The notes under the pieces are model-generated. The model saw only the letters and a program-made list of their open reading frames with translations, was not told the origin of the DNA and did not search any database. A DNA stretch of 64,000 bases from an uncultured bacterium. GTDB lineage: Bacteria > Fidelibacterota > Marinisomatia > Marinisomatales > Marinisomataceae. The position numbers and the translations under genes are program-made. The stretch covers positions 1 through 64,000 of the forward strand of contig CALSYL010000004.1 of NCBI GenBank assembly GCA_943841495.1, written 5' to 3'. Of the stretch, positions 52,806 through 62,004 are shown in pieces (positions within the stretch are counted from its first letter, which is position 1; each line of letters begins with the position of its first letter).

Positions 52806-55484
52806 ATGAACAATAAACAAAAAATATATTTTTTTTCTCAGCTTCAAACGGATGGAGACCAACATATGGTGGATATTCTTGGTGGCAAGGGAGCTAATAT
52901 TGCAGAAATGTGCAAACTGGGGCTTCCTGTGCCTCCGGGTTTTACGCTGGCCACATCTCTTTGTTCAGATTATTTGAAAAAGGGCACCCTTACTCTTACC
53001 TTAAAAAAAAACATTAAAAAAAATATTACAAAAACCGAAAAGATGCTTGGCAAGTCTTTCGGCGGTAAAGACCCTCTGTTATTTTCTGTAAGGTCCGGCG
53101 CCCCTGTTTCTATGCCGGGCATGATGGAAACAATTTTAAACATCGGTCTAACTTCACAAACAATACCCCACATGATTCAAAGGTCAGGAAATAGTCGTTT
53201 TGTTTATGACAGCTACAGAAGACTAATTATGATGTACTCTGATGTGGTAATGGAAAAAGCCCTCGGCCTAAATAAAACAAACCATTCAATAAGAGAACAA
53301 ATGGAGAGCTTGTTAAAAAAAACTAAAAAAACTAGGGGCTATAAAAACGATTCGTACATGACCTCTGAAGACTGGAAACTTTTGTCCGATAAATATTTAT
53401 CTCTATTTAAAAAAACGTTTGGTGTTCCTTTTCCGGACAACCACTATGATCAGCTTTATGGTGCAGTTGAGGCTGTTTTTGCAAGCTGGAACGGAAAGAG
53501 GGCTAAAGAGTATAGAGCTTTTGAAAAAATTCCTTCCAAGATGGGAACTGCGGTCAATATACAGGCCATGGTGTTTGGAAACCTGGGACCAAACTGCGGA
53601 ACAGGTGTTGCTTTCACAAGAAACCCTTCAACGGGCGAGAATGTTTTTTTTGGGGAGTGGCTTCCAAATGCACAGGGAGAGGATGTTGTTGCTGGCATTA
53701 GAACGCCCCACCCTATAATTGATGACAAAAAATCTAAAAACTCTTTATTTGTTGCGATGCCAGATGCATTTAAAGAGCTGAACAGTGTTAGAAAAAAACT
53801 CGAAAAACACTACGATGACATGCAAGACATAGAATTTACAATTCAGGACAAAAAATTGTGGATGTTACAAACAAGAAAGGGGAAAAGAACTGGTATTGCT
53901 GCTATTAAAATTGCCACTGACATGGTTGAAGAAAAATTAATCTCGAGAAAAGAAGCTGTTCGCCGCGTAAAACCTTTACAAATTTATGAGAGTCTTTTAA
54001 AAAATATAAAACCAGGAGAACTAGAAAAGAATCTTTCTGTGGGGTTTGGTCTCCCTGCTGGCCCAGGCGCTTCTTTTGGTGCAGTGGTTTTTTCTGCTGA
54101 AAAAGCAGAAGAGCTTGGCAAAAAAGGGAAAAAAATTATTTTAGTAAGGGAAGAAACATCTCCGGAAGATATACATGGCATGCACTATTCTGAGGGTATT
54201 CTTACAAGCAGAGGAGGACTGACAAGCCACGCAGCGCTTGTTGCCAGAGGTTGGGGTAAAAGCTGTATTGTTGGCTGTCAGACGCTTGTAATTGATAAGA
54301 GCTTACGCTTTGCTATGCTTGGGAAAGAGAAGATTAAAGAGGGCGACTTTTTAACCCTTAACGGCTCTACTGGTGAAATTTTTCTTGGGCGTTTAGCGTT
54401 ATTTCAAAATCCAATTGGCTCATCCGGCCCATTAACTGATTTGTTGTCTTGGGCGGACAAATTTAGAAAACTAAAAATTAGAACTAACGCTGATACCCCT
54501 GAGGACTGTGAAAAAGCCCTGGAATTTGGTGCAGAGGGCGTGGGTCTTTGTAGGACAGAACATATGTTCTTTGATGAAAAACGTGTGCACGATTTTAGAA
54601 AAATGATTTTGTCTGGATCAGAAAATGAAAGGCTTAATCACCTTAAGAGGCTTCTTCCTTATCAAACAAAAGATTTTTATGCTATTCTTAAAAAGATGGA
54701 TGGGCTGCCTGTCACCGTAAGGCTTCTTGATCCGCCGCTTCATGAGTTTATAAATATAAACCAAAAAGAGTTGGAGGTGCTTGCTACAGACCTGGATTTG
54801 TCTTTGCAAGAAGTCGAAGAGAGAGTTGATATTTTGAAAGAATCAAACCCGATGTTAGGCCATAGAGGCTGCAGGCTTGGGGTCTCTTATCCTGAAATTA
54901 CTGCAATGCAAGCAAAAGCAATATTGGGTGCTGCTTTCAAGCTTAAAAAAGAGGGGTATAATCCGCAAGTTGAATTAATGATACCTCTCGTATCTCACTT
55001 AAATGAATTTATCAGTCAAAAAAATATTATCATGAATATTTATGAAGACATGAAGGCTAAAAAAAACCAAACCTTATCCTTTAAAGTTGGAACGATGATT
55101 GAAGTTCCGCGCGCTTGTCTCGTTGCAGAAAACATTGCTAAAAATGCTGATTTTTTTAGCTTTGGAACGAATGACCTAACCCAAACCACTTTTGGATTCA
55201 GTAGAGATGATACCGGGTCCTTTTTTCCGCATTATTTTGAAAAAAACATAATAGAGGTAGACCCGTTCGAACAAATAGACCGTGAGGGAGTTGGGAGGCT
55301 TATGTCTCTTGCTGTTAAAGATGCAAGGGCTTCTAAAAATAGAATTTCTATTGGTATATGTGGCGAACATGGTGGAGATCCTAACAGTATCGCATTTTGC
55401 AAAATATTGGGTCTTGACTATGTCAGCTGTTCTCCTTATCGTGTTCCTATTGCACGCCTAGCGGCGGCGCAGGTTGAATTATGA
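52806..55484 (+). CDS. ppdK: Pyruvate, phosphate dikinase
   Basis: Interconverts pyruvate + ATP + phosphate and PEP + AMP + pyrophosphate. It has 892 residues, usual length. The N-terminal ATP-grasp domain has LGGKGANIAEMCKLGLPVPP. The phosphohistidine is in TSRGGLTSHAALVARGWGKS (TSHA). The C-terminal TIM barrel has LCRTEHMFFDEKRV, GHRGCRLGVSYPEI, the FGTNDLTQTTFGFSRDD motif, and the catalytic cysteine in SIGICGEHGGDP. It produces pyrophosphate, which the membrane pyrophosphatase encoded at 28055 could use. It overlaps the next gene by 4 bases. Confidence 0.96.
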   Translation: MNNKQKIYFFSQLQTDGDQHMVDILGGKGANIAEMCKLGLPVPPGFTLATSLCSDYLKKGTLTLTLKKNIKKNITKTEKMLGKSFGGKDPLLFSVRSGAPVSMPGMMETILNIGLTSQTIPHMIQRSGNSRFVYDSYRRLIMMYSDVVMEKALGLNKTNHSIREQMESLLKKTKKTRGYKNDSYMTSEDWKLLSDKYLSLFKKTFGVPFPDNHYDQLYGAVEAVFASWNGKRAKEYRAFEKIPSKMGTAVNIQAMVFGNLGPNCGTGVAFTRNPSTGENVFFGEWLPNAQGEDVVAGIRTPHPIIDDKKSKNSLFVAMPDAFKELNSVRKKLEKHYDDMQDIEFTIQDKKLWMLQTRKGKRTGIAAIKIATDMVEEKLISRKEAVRRVKPLQIYESLLKNIKPGELEKNLSVGFGLPAGPGASFGAVVFSAEKAEELGKKGKKIILVREETSPEDIHGMHYSEGILTSRGGLTSHAALVARGWGKSCIVGCQTLVIDKSLRFAMLGKEKIKEGDFLTLNGSTGEIFLGRLALFQNPIGSSGPLTDLLSWADKFRKLKIRTNADTPEDCEKALEFGAEGVGLCRTEHMFFDEKRVHDFRKMILSGSENERLNHLKRLLPYQTKDFYAILKKMDGLPVTVRLLDPPLHEFININQKELEVLATDLDLSLQEVEERVDILKESNPMLGHRGCRLGVSYPEITAMQAKAILGAAFKLKKEGYNPQVELMIPLVSHLNEFISQKNIIMNIYEDMKAKKNQTLSFKVGTMIEVPRACLVAENIAKNADFFSFGTNDLTQTTFGFSRDDTGSFFPHYFEKNIIEVDPFEQIDREGVGRLMSLAVKDARASKNRISIGICGEHGGDPNSIAFCKILGLDYVSCSPYRVPIARLAAAQVEL

Positions 55485-56677
55485 ACAAAAAGTTTAATAT
55501 AATTATTTTTGGTGCTACCGGTTTTACTGGCGAACTTTGTGCAAAATATTTGTCTGAAAACTATCCCGACATATCTTTTGCTATTGCAGGTAGAAACAAA
55601 GAAAAACTTGAAAAAATTAAAAGCAAAAACAACCTGTCGTGTCCTATTGTTGTTGCAGATTCTTTTGATAGAACTGCATTAAACGATATGTGCGAAAAAG
55701 CAGGCGTTGTTTTAACAACAGCTGGCCCTTATCACAAATATGGATCACACCTGCTTAGTGCATGTATTGATAACGGCTGTCACTATGTAGACATTACAGG
55801 TGAAAGTTTTTGGGTAAAGGAGCAAATTGAAAAACATCATGCTTCGGCAGAAGCAAAAGGTGTTCGCATAATCAATGCTTGTGGGTTTGACTCTGTTCCA
55901 TCAGACCTCGGTGTATTTTTTGCTGTGAACAGCGTTAAAGGTGAAGTTCAAAGCGTTCAAGGTTTTCACTCTTGGAAAGGAGAAGCTTCTGGGGGTACAA
56001 TAGAAACTATGTTTTCATCAGCAGATGCAAAGCCTGTAAAGGGGGGCCTGGGGAAGTTTTCGCTTAATCCTAAAAACTCTGTATCGGATAAACAAAAGAA
56101 AAACACAAACGATAAAATAAAAATACAAAAAATTGAGCAGCTGGGGGGCTGGACAGGTCCCTTTGTTATGGCGCTTCCCAATACTCGAGTAGTAAGAAGG
56201 TCTGCCGCCCTATCAATAAAAAGTGAAAAATATTATGGAGAAAACTTTGTATATCATGAGGGTGCTTTTTATTCTCGTCCTGGGCCCGCTTGGAAGGTTT
56301 CTATAATGACAGTATTACTGGGAGCTTTTATTTTTTCGCCCCTAAGAAAGTTTATAAGACCTTTTTTCAGAAAACCCGGGCAAGGACCATCACAAAAGGC
56401 AATGGATGAAGGATTTTTTAAGAGTAAGTTTTTGGTAAAGACTGTTGAGGGCTATAGTGCATTTCAAATGGCGGCAAGCGGGGATCCCGGATATAAAATG
56501 ACATCTAGAATGGCCGTCGAATGCGCCTTATGCCTGGCTGTAGAAGACCCCGAAACTCTTCCTGGAGGAGCAGGTTTTGGTGGCTTGCTAACCCCCTCTA
56601 TTGGTTTGGGAAATGTTCTTATTAAAAGATTAAAAGATATTGGTGTTTCTTTTAAAGAAATCAAAACACTCAACTAA
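55481..56677 (+). CDS. Saccharopine dehydrogenase-like NAD(P)-binding protein
   Basis: A 398-residue member of the saccharopine dehydrogenase-like / trans-acting enoyl reductase family. The N-terminal Rossmann motif is FGATGFTGELCAKYL, followed by IAGRNKEKLEKI. Also seen are TAGPYHKYGSHLLSACIDNG, HYVDITGESFW and NACGFDSVPSDLGVFF, all typical. A hydrophobic segment sits near residue 260-285. Members act on lipids or unusual substrates in bacteria and eukaryotes; the reaction here is unknown. It overlaps ppdK by 4 bases. Its stop interleaves with the Smr-like gene. Confidence 0.85.
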   Translation: MNKKFNIIIFGATGFTGELCAKYLSENYPDISFAIAGRNKEKLEKIKSKNNLSCPIVVADSFDRTALNDMCEKAGVVLTTAGPYHKYGSHLLSACIDNGCHYVDITGESFWVKEQIEKHHASAEAKGVRIINACGFDSVPSDLGVFFAVNSVKGEVQSVQGFHSWKGEASGGTIETMFSSADAKPVKGGLGKFSLNPKNSVSDKQKKNTNDKIKIQKIEQLGGWTGPFVMALPNTRVVRRSAALSIKSEKYYGENFVYHEGAFYSRPGPAWKVSIMTVLLGAFIFSPLRKFIRPFFRKPGQGPSQKAMDEGFFKSKFLVKTVEGYSAFQMAASGDPGYKMTSRMAVECALCLAVEDPETLPGGAGFGGLLTPSIGLGNVLIKRLKDIGVSFKEIKTLN

Positions 56678-56994
56678 AGCCAAAAAATTGTTATTCCCGG
56701 ATTTCTATTGTTAAAATCTCTGTCCTTTTTGTTTAAAAGATTTGATCTCATGTCTACAGAACTCTTGTTAAACGTGTCATAGTTTTCTCCATAGATAACA
56801 GCAGTAAATCTTCCCTCTTGTTCTTTTGCCCAAGACCTAACCTTTTCGGCAACCCTTCCTGACCCTAGTCCGTGAACAACCTTGACCGCAATTACGCCTG
56901 GTTCATTTTTTGCGGTACTGATTGCTGTTTCTAATAAAATTAATGCCTCTTCCGAGGATTGTCCCGCGTGTGCTATATCAACCTTTTTTATCAT
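56674..56994 (-). CDS. Small Smr-domain-like protein
   Basis: A 106-residue protein resembling a stand-alone Smr domain (nicking nuclease/RNase domain at the C-terminus of MutS2). It has DIAHAGQSSEEALILLETAI, then IAVKVVHGLGSGRVAEKVRS, where the family has the HGxGxGxLR motif. The stretch GRFTAVIYGENYDTF follows, where Smr has an xGGxGVTxV tail. The HGLGSG glycine-rich loop is preserved, the terminal motif is not. It could be an Smr homologue with altered activity. It converges on the saccharopine dehydrogenase-like gene and diverges from the aldehyde dehydrogenase. Confidence 0.65.
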   Translation of the reverse strand: MIKKVDIAHAGQSSEEALILLETAISTAKNEPGVIAVKVVHGLGSGRVAEKVRSWAKEQEGRFTAVIYGENYDTFNKSSVDMRSNLLNKKDRDFNNRNPGITIFWL

Positions 56995-57061
56995 AGCCTA
57001 AATTAGTCAAAAATTTATTACTCCTAACATCGTTTTGTAAAAATTCATATATTTTGTTTCA

Positions 57062-58459
57062 ATGCAAAACATAGACCATATTTTTAATTCTCAACAAAGT
57101 GTGTGTGCGTCTTTAGCCGCTACCACATATAAAGAAAGGCAAAGAAAAATTAGGCTTTTGCTAGAAAATTTTTTAGATATGGAAAGCGAGGTGCTTGCTG
57201 CTCTTTCAAAAGATTTAGGAAAAAGCAAGACGGAAGTATATTTAGCAGAAATCCTTGGGGTTAAAACTGAAGCTCTTTTTGCAATTAAAAACATTAAGGG
57301 CTGGATGAAAAAAAGAAGGGTTCCTACCCCCGCCGCCATTGCCTTTACCAAGAGCTGGGTCAAGCCTGAACCAAAAGGATCTGTTTTAATCATATCTCCG
57401 TGGAACTATCCTATTATGTTGTGCCTCAATCCTCTCATTGCTGCAATTGCTGCGGGTAATACGTCTATCATAAAACCATCCGAGCTTACTCCTGAGTCTG
57501 GAAAGGTTGTGCAGCGGTTAATTAAAAAAACCTTCAAAGAAGAGGAGGTTGCTGTAGTTTTAGGAGAAAAAGATGTTGCTGAAAAGCTACTATCGCTTCC
57601 CTTTAATCATATTCTATTTACTGGAAGTCCAGAGATTGGAAAGATTGTTATGTCTGCTGCTGCAAAACATTTAGCTGGTGTAACTCTTGAGCTTGGAGGA
57701 AAATCGCCCACAATTGTTGATAGTTCTGCAAACATTAAAGATGCGGCGTGGAAAATTGCTTTTTTTAAATTTGCAAACGCCGGTCAAACCTGCACAGCTC
57801 CGGATTATATTTTATGTGAGGAGTCTGTTCACGACTCGCTTATTAAAGAATTAAAAAATAACCTTGTTAATTTTTTTGGTGGAGACCTTGAGGGCGGATC
57901 TAAAGACTACTGTTCTATAGCAAACGATGTTCATTTTGAGCGTCTTGTTGACGCTTTGCACAGCTCCACAAAAAGTGGCTCAACGGTTTCTTTGGGTGGA
58001 AATATGAATAAAAAAACTCGCTATTTTTCTCCAACAATTTTAACGGGGGTTCAAGAAGACAACCCTATAATGATGAATGAAATTTTTGGTCCTCTTTTGC
58101 CCGTTATAAAGGTTTCTAGCATTGACTCTGCAATTAACTATATCAACAAAAAACCTAAGCCCTTAGCTCTATACCTGTTTAGCAAGAACAAAAAAAACAA
58201 GGACCTTGTTTTAAACTCAACTTCGAGCGGAGGCTTGGTGATAAACGACTGTGTTTTACATCACACAAACCCCAACCTTCCTTTCGGTGGAATTAACAAT
58301 AGTGGCGTTGGAAGCTATCATGGAAAGTTTGGCTTTGATGCTTTTTCTCATCAGAAGGCTATTTTGGAAAGCAGCGGCTTTTCCCCTTTTAAACTCTTGT
58401 TACCGCCGTATACTAAATCAAAAGAGCGTATTGCTACTTTAATAAAAAAATTCTTTTAG
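57062..58459 (+). CDS. Aldehyde dehydrogenase
   Basis: A 465-residue NAD(P)-dependent aldehyde dehydrogenase, closest by eye to the fatty/aromatic class 3 type (no signal peptide, shorter than 490). It has SPWNYPIMLCLNPLIAAIAAGNT, the FTGSPEIGKIV cofactor loop, the catalytic glutamate in TLELGGKSPTIV, and the catalytic cysteine in FANAGQTCTAPDYIL. The final motif is NPNLPFGGINNSGVGSYHGK. A hydrophobic C-terminal part (SGFSPFKLLLPPY) recalls membrane-anchoring tails of class 3 enzymes. Substrate unknown. Its end overlaps convergent mltB by 26 bases. Confidence 0.92.
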   Translation: MQNIDHIFNSQQSVCASLAATTYKERQRKIRLLLENFLDMESEVLAALSKDLGKSKTEVYLAEILGVKTEALFAIKNIKGWMKKRRVPTPAAIAFTKSWVKPEPKGSVLIISPWNYPIMLCLNPLIAAIAAGNTSIIKPSELTPESGKVVQRLIKKTFKEEEVAVVLGEKDVAEKLLSLPFNHILFTGSPEIGKIVMSAAAKHLAGVTLELGGKSPTIVDSSANIKDAAWKIAFFKFANAGQTCTAPDYILCEESVHDSLIKELKNNLVNFFGGDLEGGSKDYCSIANDVHFERLVDALHSSTKSGSTVSLGGNMNKKTRYFSPTILTGVQEDNPIMMNEIFGPLLPVIKVSSIDSAINYINKKPKPLALYLFSKNKKNKDLVLNSTSSGGLVINDCVLHHTNPNLPFGGINNSGVGSYHGKFGFDAFSHQKAILESSGFSPFKLLLPPYTKSKERIATLIKKFF

Positions 58460-59246
58460 AAATTTCGTTTCTTAAGTCGATTATAACATTGGCGTACTTA
58501 TCTGATCTATTATACGTACGAATTCCACTCCACGCTTTTGACTTGTGTGAAAAATTAAAATCATTTTTTGGGTATCCGTTTTCAACAAGATAGTGCGCAA
58601 TGCTGCCCAAAACGTCTTCCCAGTCGTAAGGATTTTTTTTGCCATCTTTGTTATAGTCAATAGAAAGTTTGTTAAAGCTTGATGGAATAAACTGTCCAAA
58701 CCCAAATGCACCAGCATAAGAACCTTCTAAATCGTACGGACTGATATTGTTTGCGCTACAAAACGTAAGTAGTTCTGCTATTTGCTTTGTTGCCCAATTT
58801 GATCTGTTGGGCATTTTAACAGCTTGGGTGTAAAGAGAGTTCATTACTGAAAACTCTGATGTTTTCATTCCGTAGTTTGTTTCTACTCCAACTATTGCAA
58901 CCAAAATCAGTGGGTCTATTTCAAACTCTTTAATAATTTTAGACAAGAGCTCTTTGTGTGTATTATAAAAACTTATTCCTCCAACTATGCGCTCTTCATT
59001 TATAAATATTTTTTTGTATTGTTCATAGGTTTTGGTTTTTTCTGGTTTTTTTTTAAATCTCTCAAGTATAGCTTCGTCCTCCTTAAGCCGTGGGTCATTA
59101 AAAACACTAACTATATATTCTGTTGATGGGTTCTTTAGGGACTCTGTCTGTGCAATAACATTTTTTAACACCCTTTCTTTGTCTGTAGCCAACAAAAAAG
59201 AAAAACAAAATATAATGCTTAGTTTATTGATATGGTTTATTTTCAT
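58434..59246 (-). CDS. Lytic murein transglycosylase, MltB type
   Basis: A 270-residue peptidoglycan lytic transglycosylase (SLT_2 / MltB family). An N-terminal export signal (MKINHINKLSIIFCFSFLLA) comes first. The catalytic glutamate lies in AIVGVETNYGMKTSEF, followed by LYTQAVKMPNRSNWATKQI and the typical LEGSYAGAFGFGQFIPSSFN and DWEDVLGSIAHYLVENGY. The ATG at 59246 follows an AAGGA site by 9 bases; one at 59252 is also possible. It is shorter than E. coli MltB (361). The start region overlaps that of the divergent EamA gene. Confidence 0.88.
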   Translation of the reverse strand: MKINHINKLSIIFCFSFLLATDKERVLKNVIAQTESLKNPSTEYIVSVFNDPRLKEDEAILERFKKKPEKTKTYEQYKKIFINEERIVGGISFYNTHKELLSKIIKEFEIDPLILVAIVGVETNYGMKTSEFSVMNSLYTQAVKMPNRSNWATKQIAELLTFCSANNISPYDLEGSYAGAFGFGQFIPSSFNKLSIDYNKDGKKNPYDWEDVLGSIAHYLVENGYPKNDFNFSHKSKAWSGIRTYNRSDKYANVIIDLRNEISKRIFLLK

Positions 59247-59250
59247 TTGC

Positions 59251-60102
59251 ATGTATCCTTTTTTAAAAAATAAATATGTTATGCTTTTTATTGCCCTCCT
59301 TGCTGTAAGCTCTTCGGCTTGGGTAGTTCGTTTGTTACCTGACCTGTCATCAACAACAATAGCATTTTGGAGAATGTTTTTGGCAAGCATAATGGCCTTC
59401 ACAGTATCTTACAAAACTATTCTTACTTTTGTTCCTAATAAAAAAATTTTAGTTGCTGGCTTGTTTTTAGGCTTTCACTTTGCTCTTTTTTTTAGAAGCG
59501 TGCAGCTTACCTCTATTGCTGAGGCTGCCTTATTGGGCACAATATCCCCAGTATTTACGGAAATTTATTCTCTGCTTTTTCAAAAAAAATCTTTTTCTCT
59601 TCGCGTTTTTTTTGGTTTGTTTTTGGCTCTATTTGGTGCATTTATTCTTATAAACCAAAGCAGTTTTAGCTCAACGAGCACTACAGGAAATTTACTAGCT
59701 GTTCTTTGTTCTATTGCTATGGCTGCTGTTCTTTTAATTGGAAAAGATGTCAGAAAAAAAGTTGGTCTTTTTGAATATTCTCGGTGGATTTTTCTTTACG
59801 CTTCTGTTTGTTTGTTTATTATTTCTTATTTTGAAAATGTATCTGTTCTAGAGTTTCAAAATAAAGATTTTGGTTGGTTTGTTTTTCTAGCCGCAATCCC
59901 AACCATGGTTGGTCATAATATTTTTTATTTTTTGGTCAAGTCTCTGAGCGCCACTACGGTTGCTGCTGTCCCGCTTGGCGAACCTGTAATTTCCTCTATC
60001 GGTGCTTTTTTCTTTTTTGGGGAACCAGTCGATGCTTTTGTTTTTTTTGGCGGCTTTATTACTTTACTTGGTGTGTATTTCGTAATTAAATACGGTGACT
60101 AA
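59251..60102 (+). CDS. EamA/DMT family transporter
   Basis: A 283-residue drug/metabolite transporter with about ten hydrophobic segments in two EamA repeats. The first holds WVVRLLPDLSSTTIAFWRM, the second GLFEYSRWIFLYASV, and the ending is PLGEPVISSIGAFFFFGEPV, which is the usual EamA signature. Start is uncertain: an ATG at 59251 is chosen to include the first helix, with alternatives at 59281 and 59215, and no clear ribosome site in front of any. Substrate unknown. Its end overlaps convergent typA by 4 bases. Confidence 0.82.
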   Translation: MYPFLKNKYVMLFIALLAVSSSAWVVRLLPDLSSTTIAFWRMFLASIMAFTVSYKTILTFVPNKKILVAGLFLGFHFALFFRSVQLTSIAEAALLGTISPVFTEIYSLLFQKKSFSLRVFFGLFLALFGAFILINQSSFSSTSTTGNLLAVLCSIAMAAVLLIGKDVRKKVGLFEYSRWIFLYASVCLFIISYFENVSVLEFQNKDFGWFVFLAAIPTMVGHNIFYFLVKSLSATTVAAVPLGEPVISSIGAFFFFGEPVDAFVFFGGFITLLGVYFVIKYGD

Positions 60103-61937
60103 CTTTTGTGTTGATCTGAGAGTCTTTCTTTTTTTTGTATTGATTCTCTTTTTTGTTGATCTAGTTCCATCTTTCTCATTCTAATTGCTTTCGGGGTAAC
60201 CTCTACCAACTCGTCTTCTGATATAAACTCTAGAGACTGATCAAGCGAAAGGCTTCTTGGTGGCCTTACGGTTACTGTATTATCAGATCCCGAACTTCTC
60301 ATGTTGGACAGCTTTTTTTCTCTGGTAATATTAAGCGCAAGGTCGTTTGTTTTGTTTCTTTCTCCAACAACCATGCCATCGTATACCTCTGTTCCTATTT
60401 CGACAAAAAACTCTCCTCTGTCTGCCATGTTTACACAGGCATATGTAGTAACTTTTCCAGGCCTATCTGCTACTAGGGCGCCTGTACTTCTTTGTGGTAT
60501 TCTTCCAAACCACGGCTGATACCCTTCAAATATCTTGTTCATTATCCCTGCACCTTTTGTATCTGTTACAAATTGACTTCTAAAGCCAATTAGTCCTCGA
60601 GAAGGTATTAAAAACTCTAAAGAAACTCTGCCAAACCCGTGGTTTTGGAGGTTTGTCATTCTTCCCTTTCTTTCTGAAAGCTTTTCTGTTACTACGCCAA
60701 CCCTTTCTTCTGGTATGTCTAAAAAAACCTTTTCCATGGGCTCTAAAACAACCCCGTTTTTCTCTTTTGTTATAACTTTTGGTTTTGAAACCATAAACTC
60801 GTACCCTTCTCTTCTCATGGTTTCAATCAAAACGGCCATTTGCAACTCTCCCCTTCCTCTGACCTCATATGCGTCTGCCCTGTCTGTTTTTAAAACCTCA
60901 AGAGATACGTTGCTTAAAACTTCCTGCTCCAACCTATCGTTTATATGTCTTGTTGTTAGGTATTTTCCTTCTTTTCCTGCAAACGGTCCACTATTTACAT
61001 AAAAAAGCATGGACACTGTTGGCTCGTCGATCTGTATTCTTGGTAGGGGGCTGGGGTTTTCGCTTGAAGAAATTGTGTCGCCTATTGAAATATTATCAAT
61101 GCCGGCGGTTGCTATAATGTCACCCGCTTCTAGTTTTTCTACTTTTATTTTTTTTAAACCCTTAAAGGTGTAAAGCGCAGAAAATCTCAAATTTTTTGTT
61201 ATTTTTTTTTCTCCGCAAAGCGAGTAGGTTTTGTTCATTTCTAGCTCGCCGTTGTTTAGTCTTCCTATTGCTATTTGACCAACATATGGGTCATAGTCTA
61301 AGTTGGTAATTAAAAATTGTGGGGTTGTTGTGTTGTCTGCTATTGGCCCTGGAATGTTTTGTATAATTTCTTTAAAAAGGGGGGTTAGATCGCTCGAGGC
61401 TCCACTTTTTTCGCTGTTTGCTATACCCTCTTTGGCATTAGTGTAAAGTATTGGAAACTCAATTTGCTCTTCGTTGGCTCCAAGGTCTATAAATAGGTCA
61501 TAAACCTCATCTACCACCTCTTCAATTCTTGCATCTGGCCTGTCAACTTTGTTAATAACCAAAATTATAGGCAAATTTTTATCTAGTGCTTTTTTTAATA
61601 CAAACCTTGTCTGTGGAAGCGGTCCTTCGCTTGCATCCACCAACAAGAGCGCTCCGTCTACTAAGTTTAAACTTCTTTCTACCTCCCCTCCAAAGTCTGC
61701 GTGTCCGGGGGTGTCCATAATGTTAATTTTTATGTCGTCATAATAAATAGCGGTATTTTTAGCAGTAATTGTAATACCCCTTTCTTTTTCTATATCCATT
61801 GAGTCCATTACCCTGTCTTCAACTTCTTGGTGCGCCTTAAATGTTCCGCTTTGTTGCAACATTCCATCAACAAGGGTAGTTTTTCCGTGATCTACGTGGG
61901 CAATAATAGCAATATTTCTAAATTTTTCTTTTCTCAT
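60099..61937 (-). CDS. typA: Translational GTPase TypA/BipA
   Basis: Ribosome-binding translational GTPase involved in stress adaptation and 50S assembly. It has 612 residues. G1 is AHVDHGKTTLVDGML, then ERGITITAKNTAI (G2), DTPGHADFGGEVERSL (G3) and VINKVDRPDAR (G4). EF-G-like domains follow, with the C-terminal TypA-specific GLIGFRSQFVTDTKGAGIMN and VGERNKTNDLALNITREKKL-type stretch. No gene overlap on the 5' side; thyA lies to the right on the same strand, upstream, ending 67 bases before its start. Confidence 0.96.
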   Translation of the reverse strand: MRKEKFRNIAIIAHVDHGKTTLVDGMLQQSGTFKAHQEVEDRVMDSMDIEKERGITITAKNTAIYYDDIKINIMDTPGHADFGGEVERSLNLVDGALLLVDASEGPLPQTRFVLKKALDKNLPIILVINKVDRPDARIEEVVDEVYDLFIDLGANEEQIEFPILYTNAKEGIANSEKSGASSDLTPLFKEIIQNIPGPIADNTTTPQFLITNLDYDPYVGQIAIGRLNNGELEMNKTYSLCGEKKITKNLRFSALYTFKGLKKIKVEKLEAGDIIATAGIDNISIGDTISSSENPSPLPRIQIDEPTVSMLFYVNSGPFAGKEGKYLTTRHINDRLEQEVLSNVSLEVLKTDRADAYEVRGRGELQMAVLIETMRREGYEFMVSKPKVITKEKNGVVLEPMEKVFLDIPEERVGVVTEKLSERKGRMTNLQNHGFGRVSLEFLIPSRGLIGFRSQFVTDTKGAGIMNKIFEGYQPWFGRIPQRSTGALVADRPGKVTTYACVNMADRGEFFVEIGTEVYDGMVVGERNKTNDLALNITREKKLSNMRSSGSDNTVTVRPPRSLSLDQSLEFISEDELVEVTPKAIRMRKMELDQQKRESIQKKERLSDQHKS

Positions 61938-62004
61938 TTTGTGTTTGGTGTGCTGCGAATATAAACCTAAAAATATCCGTTTATCATAAATATTGTTAAA
62001 ATAT

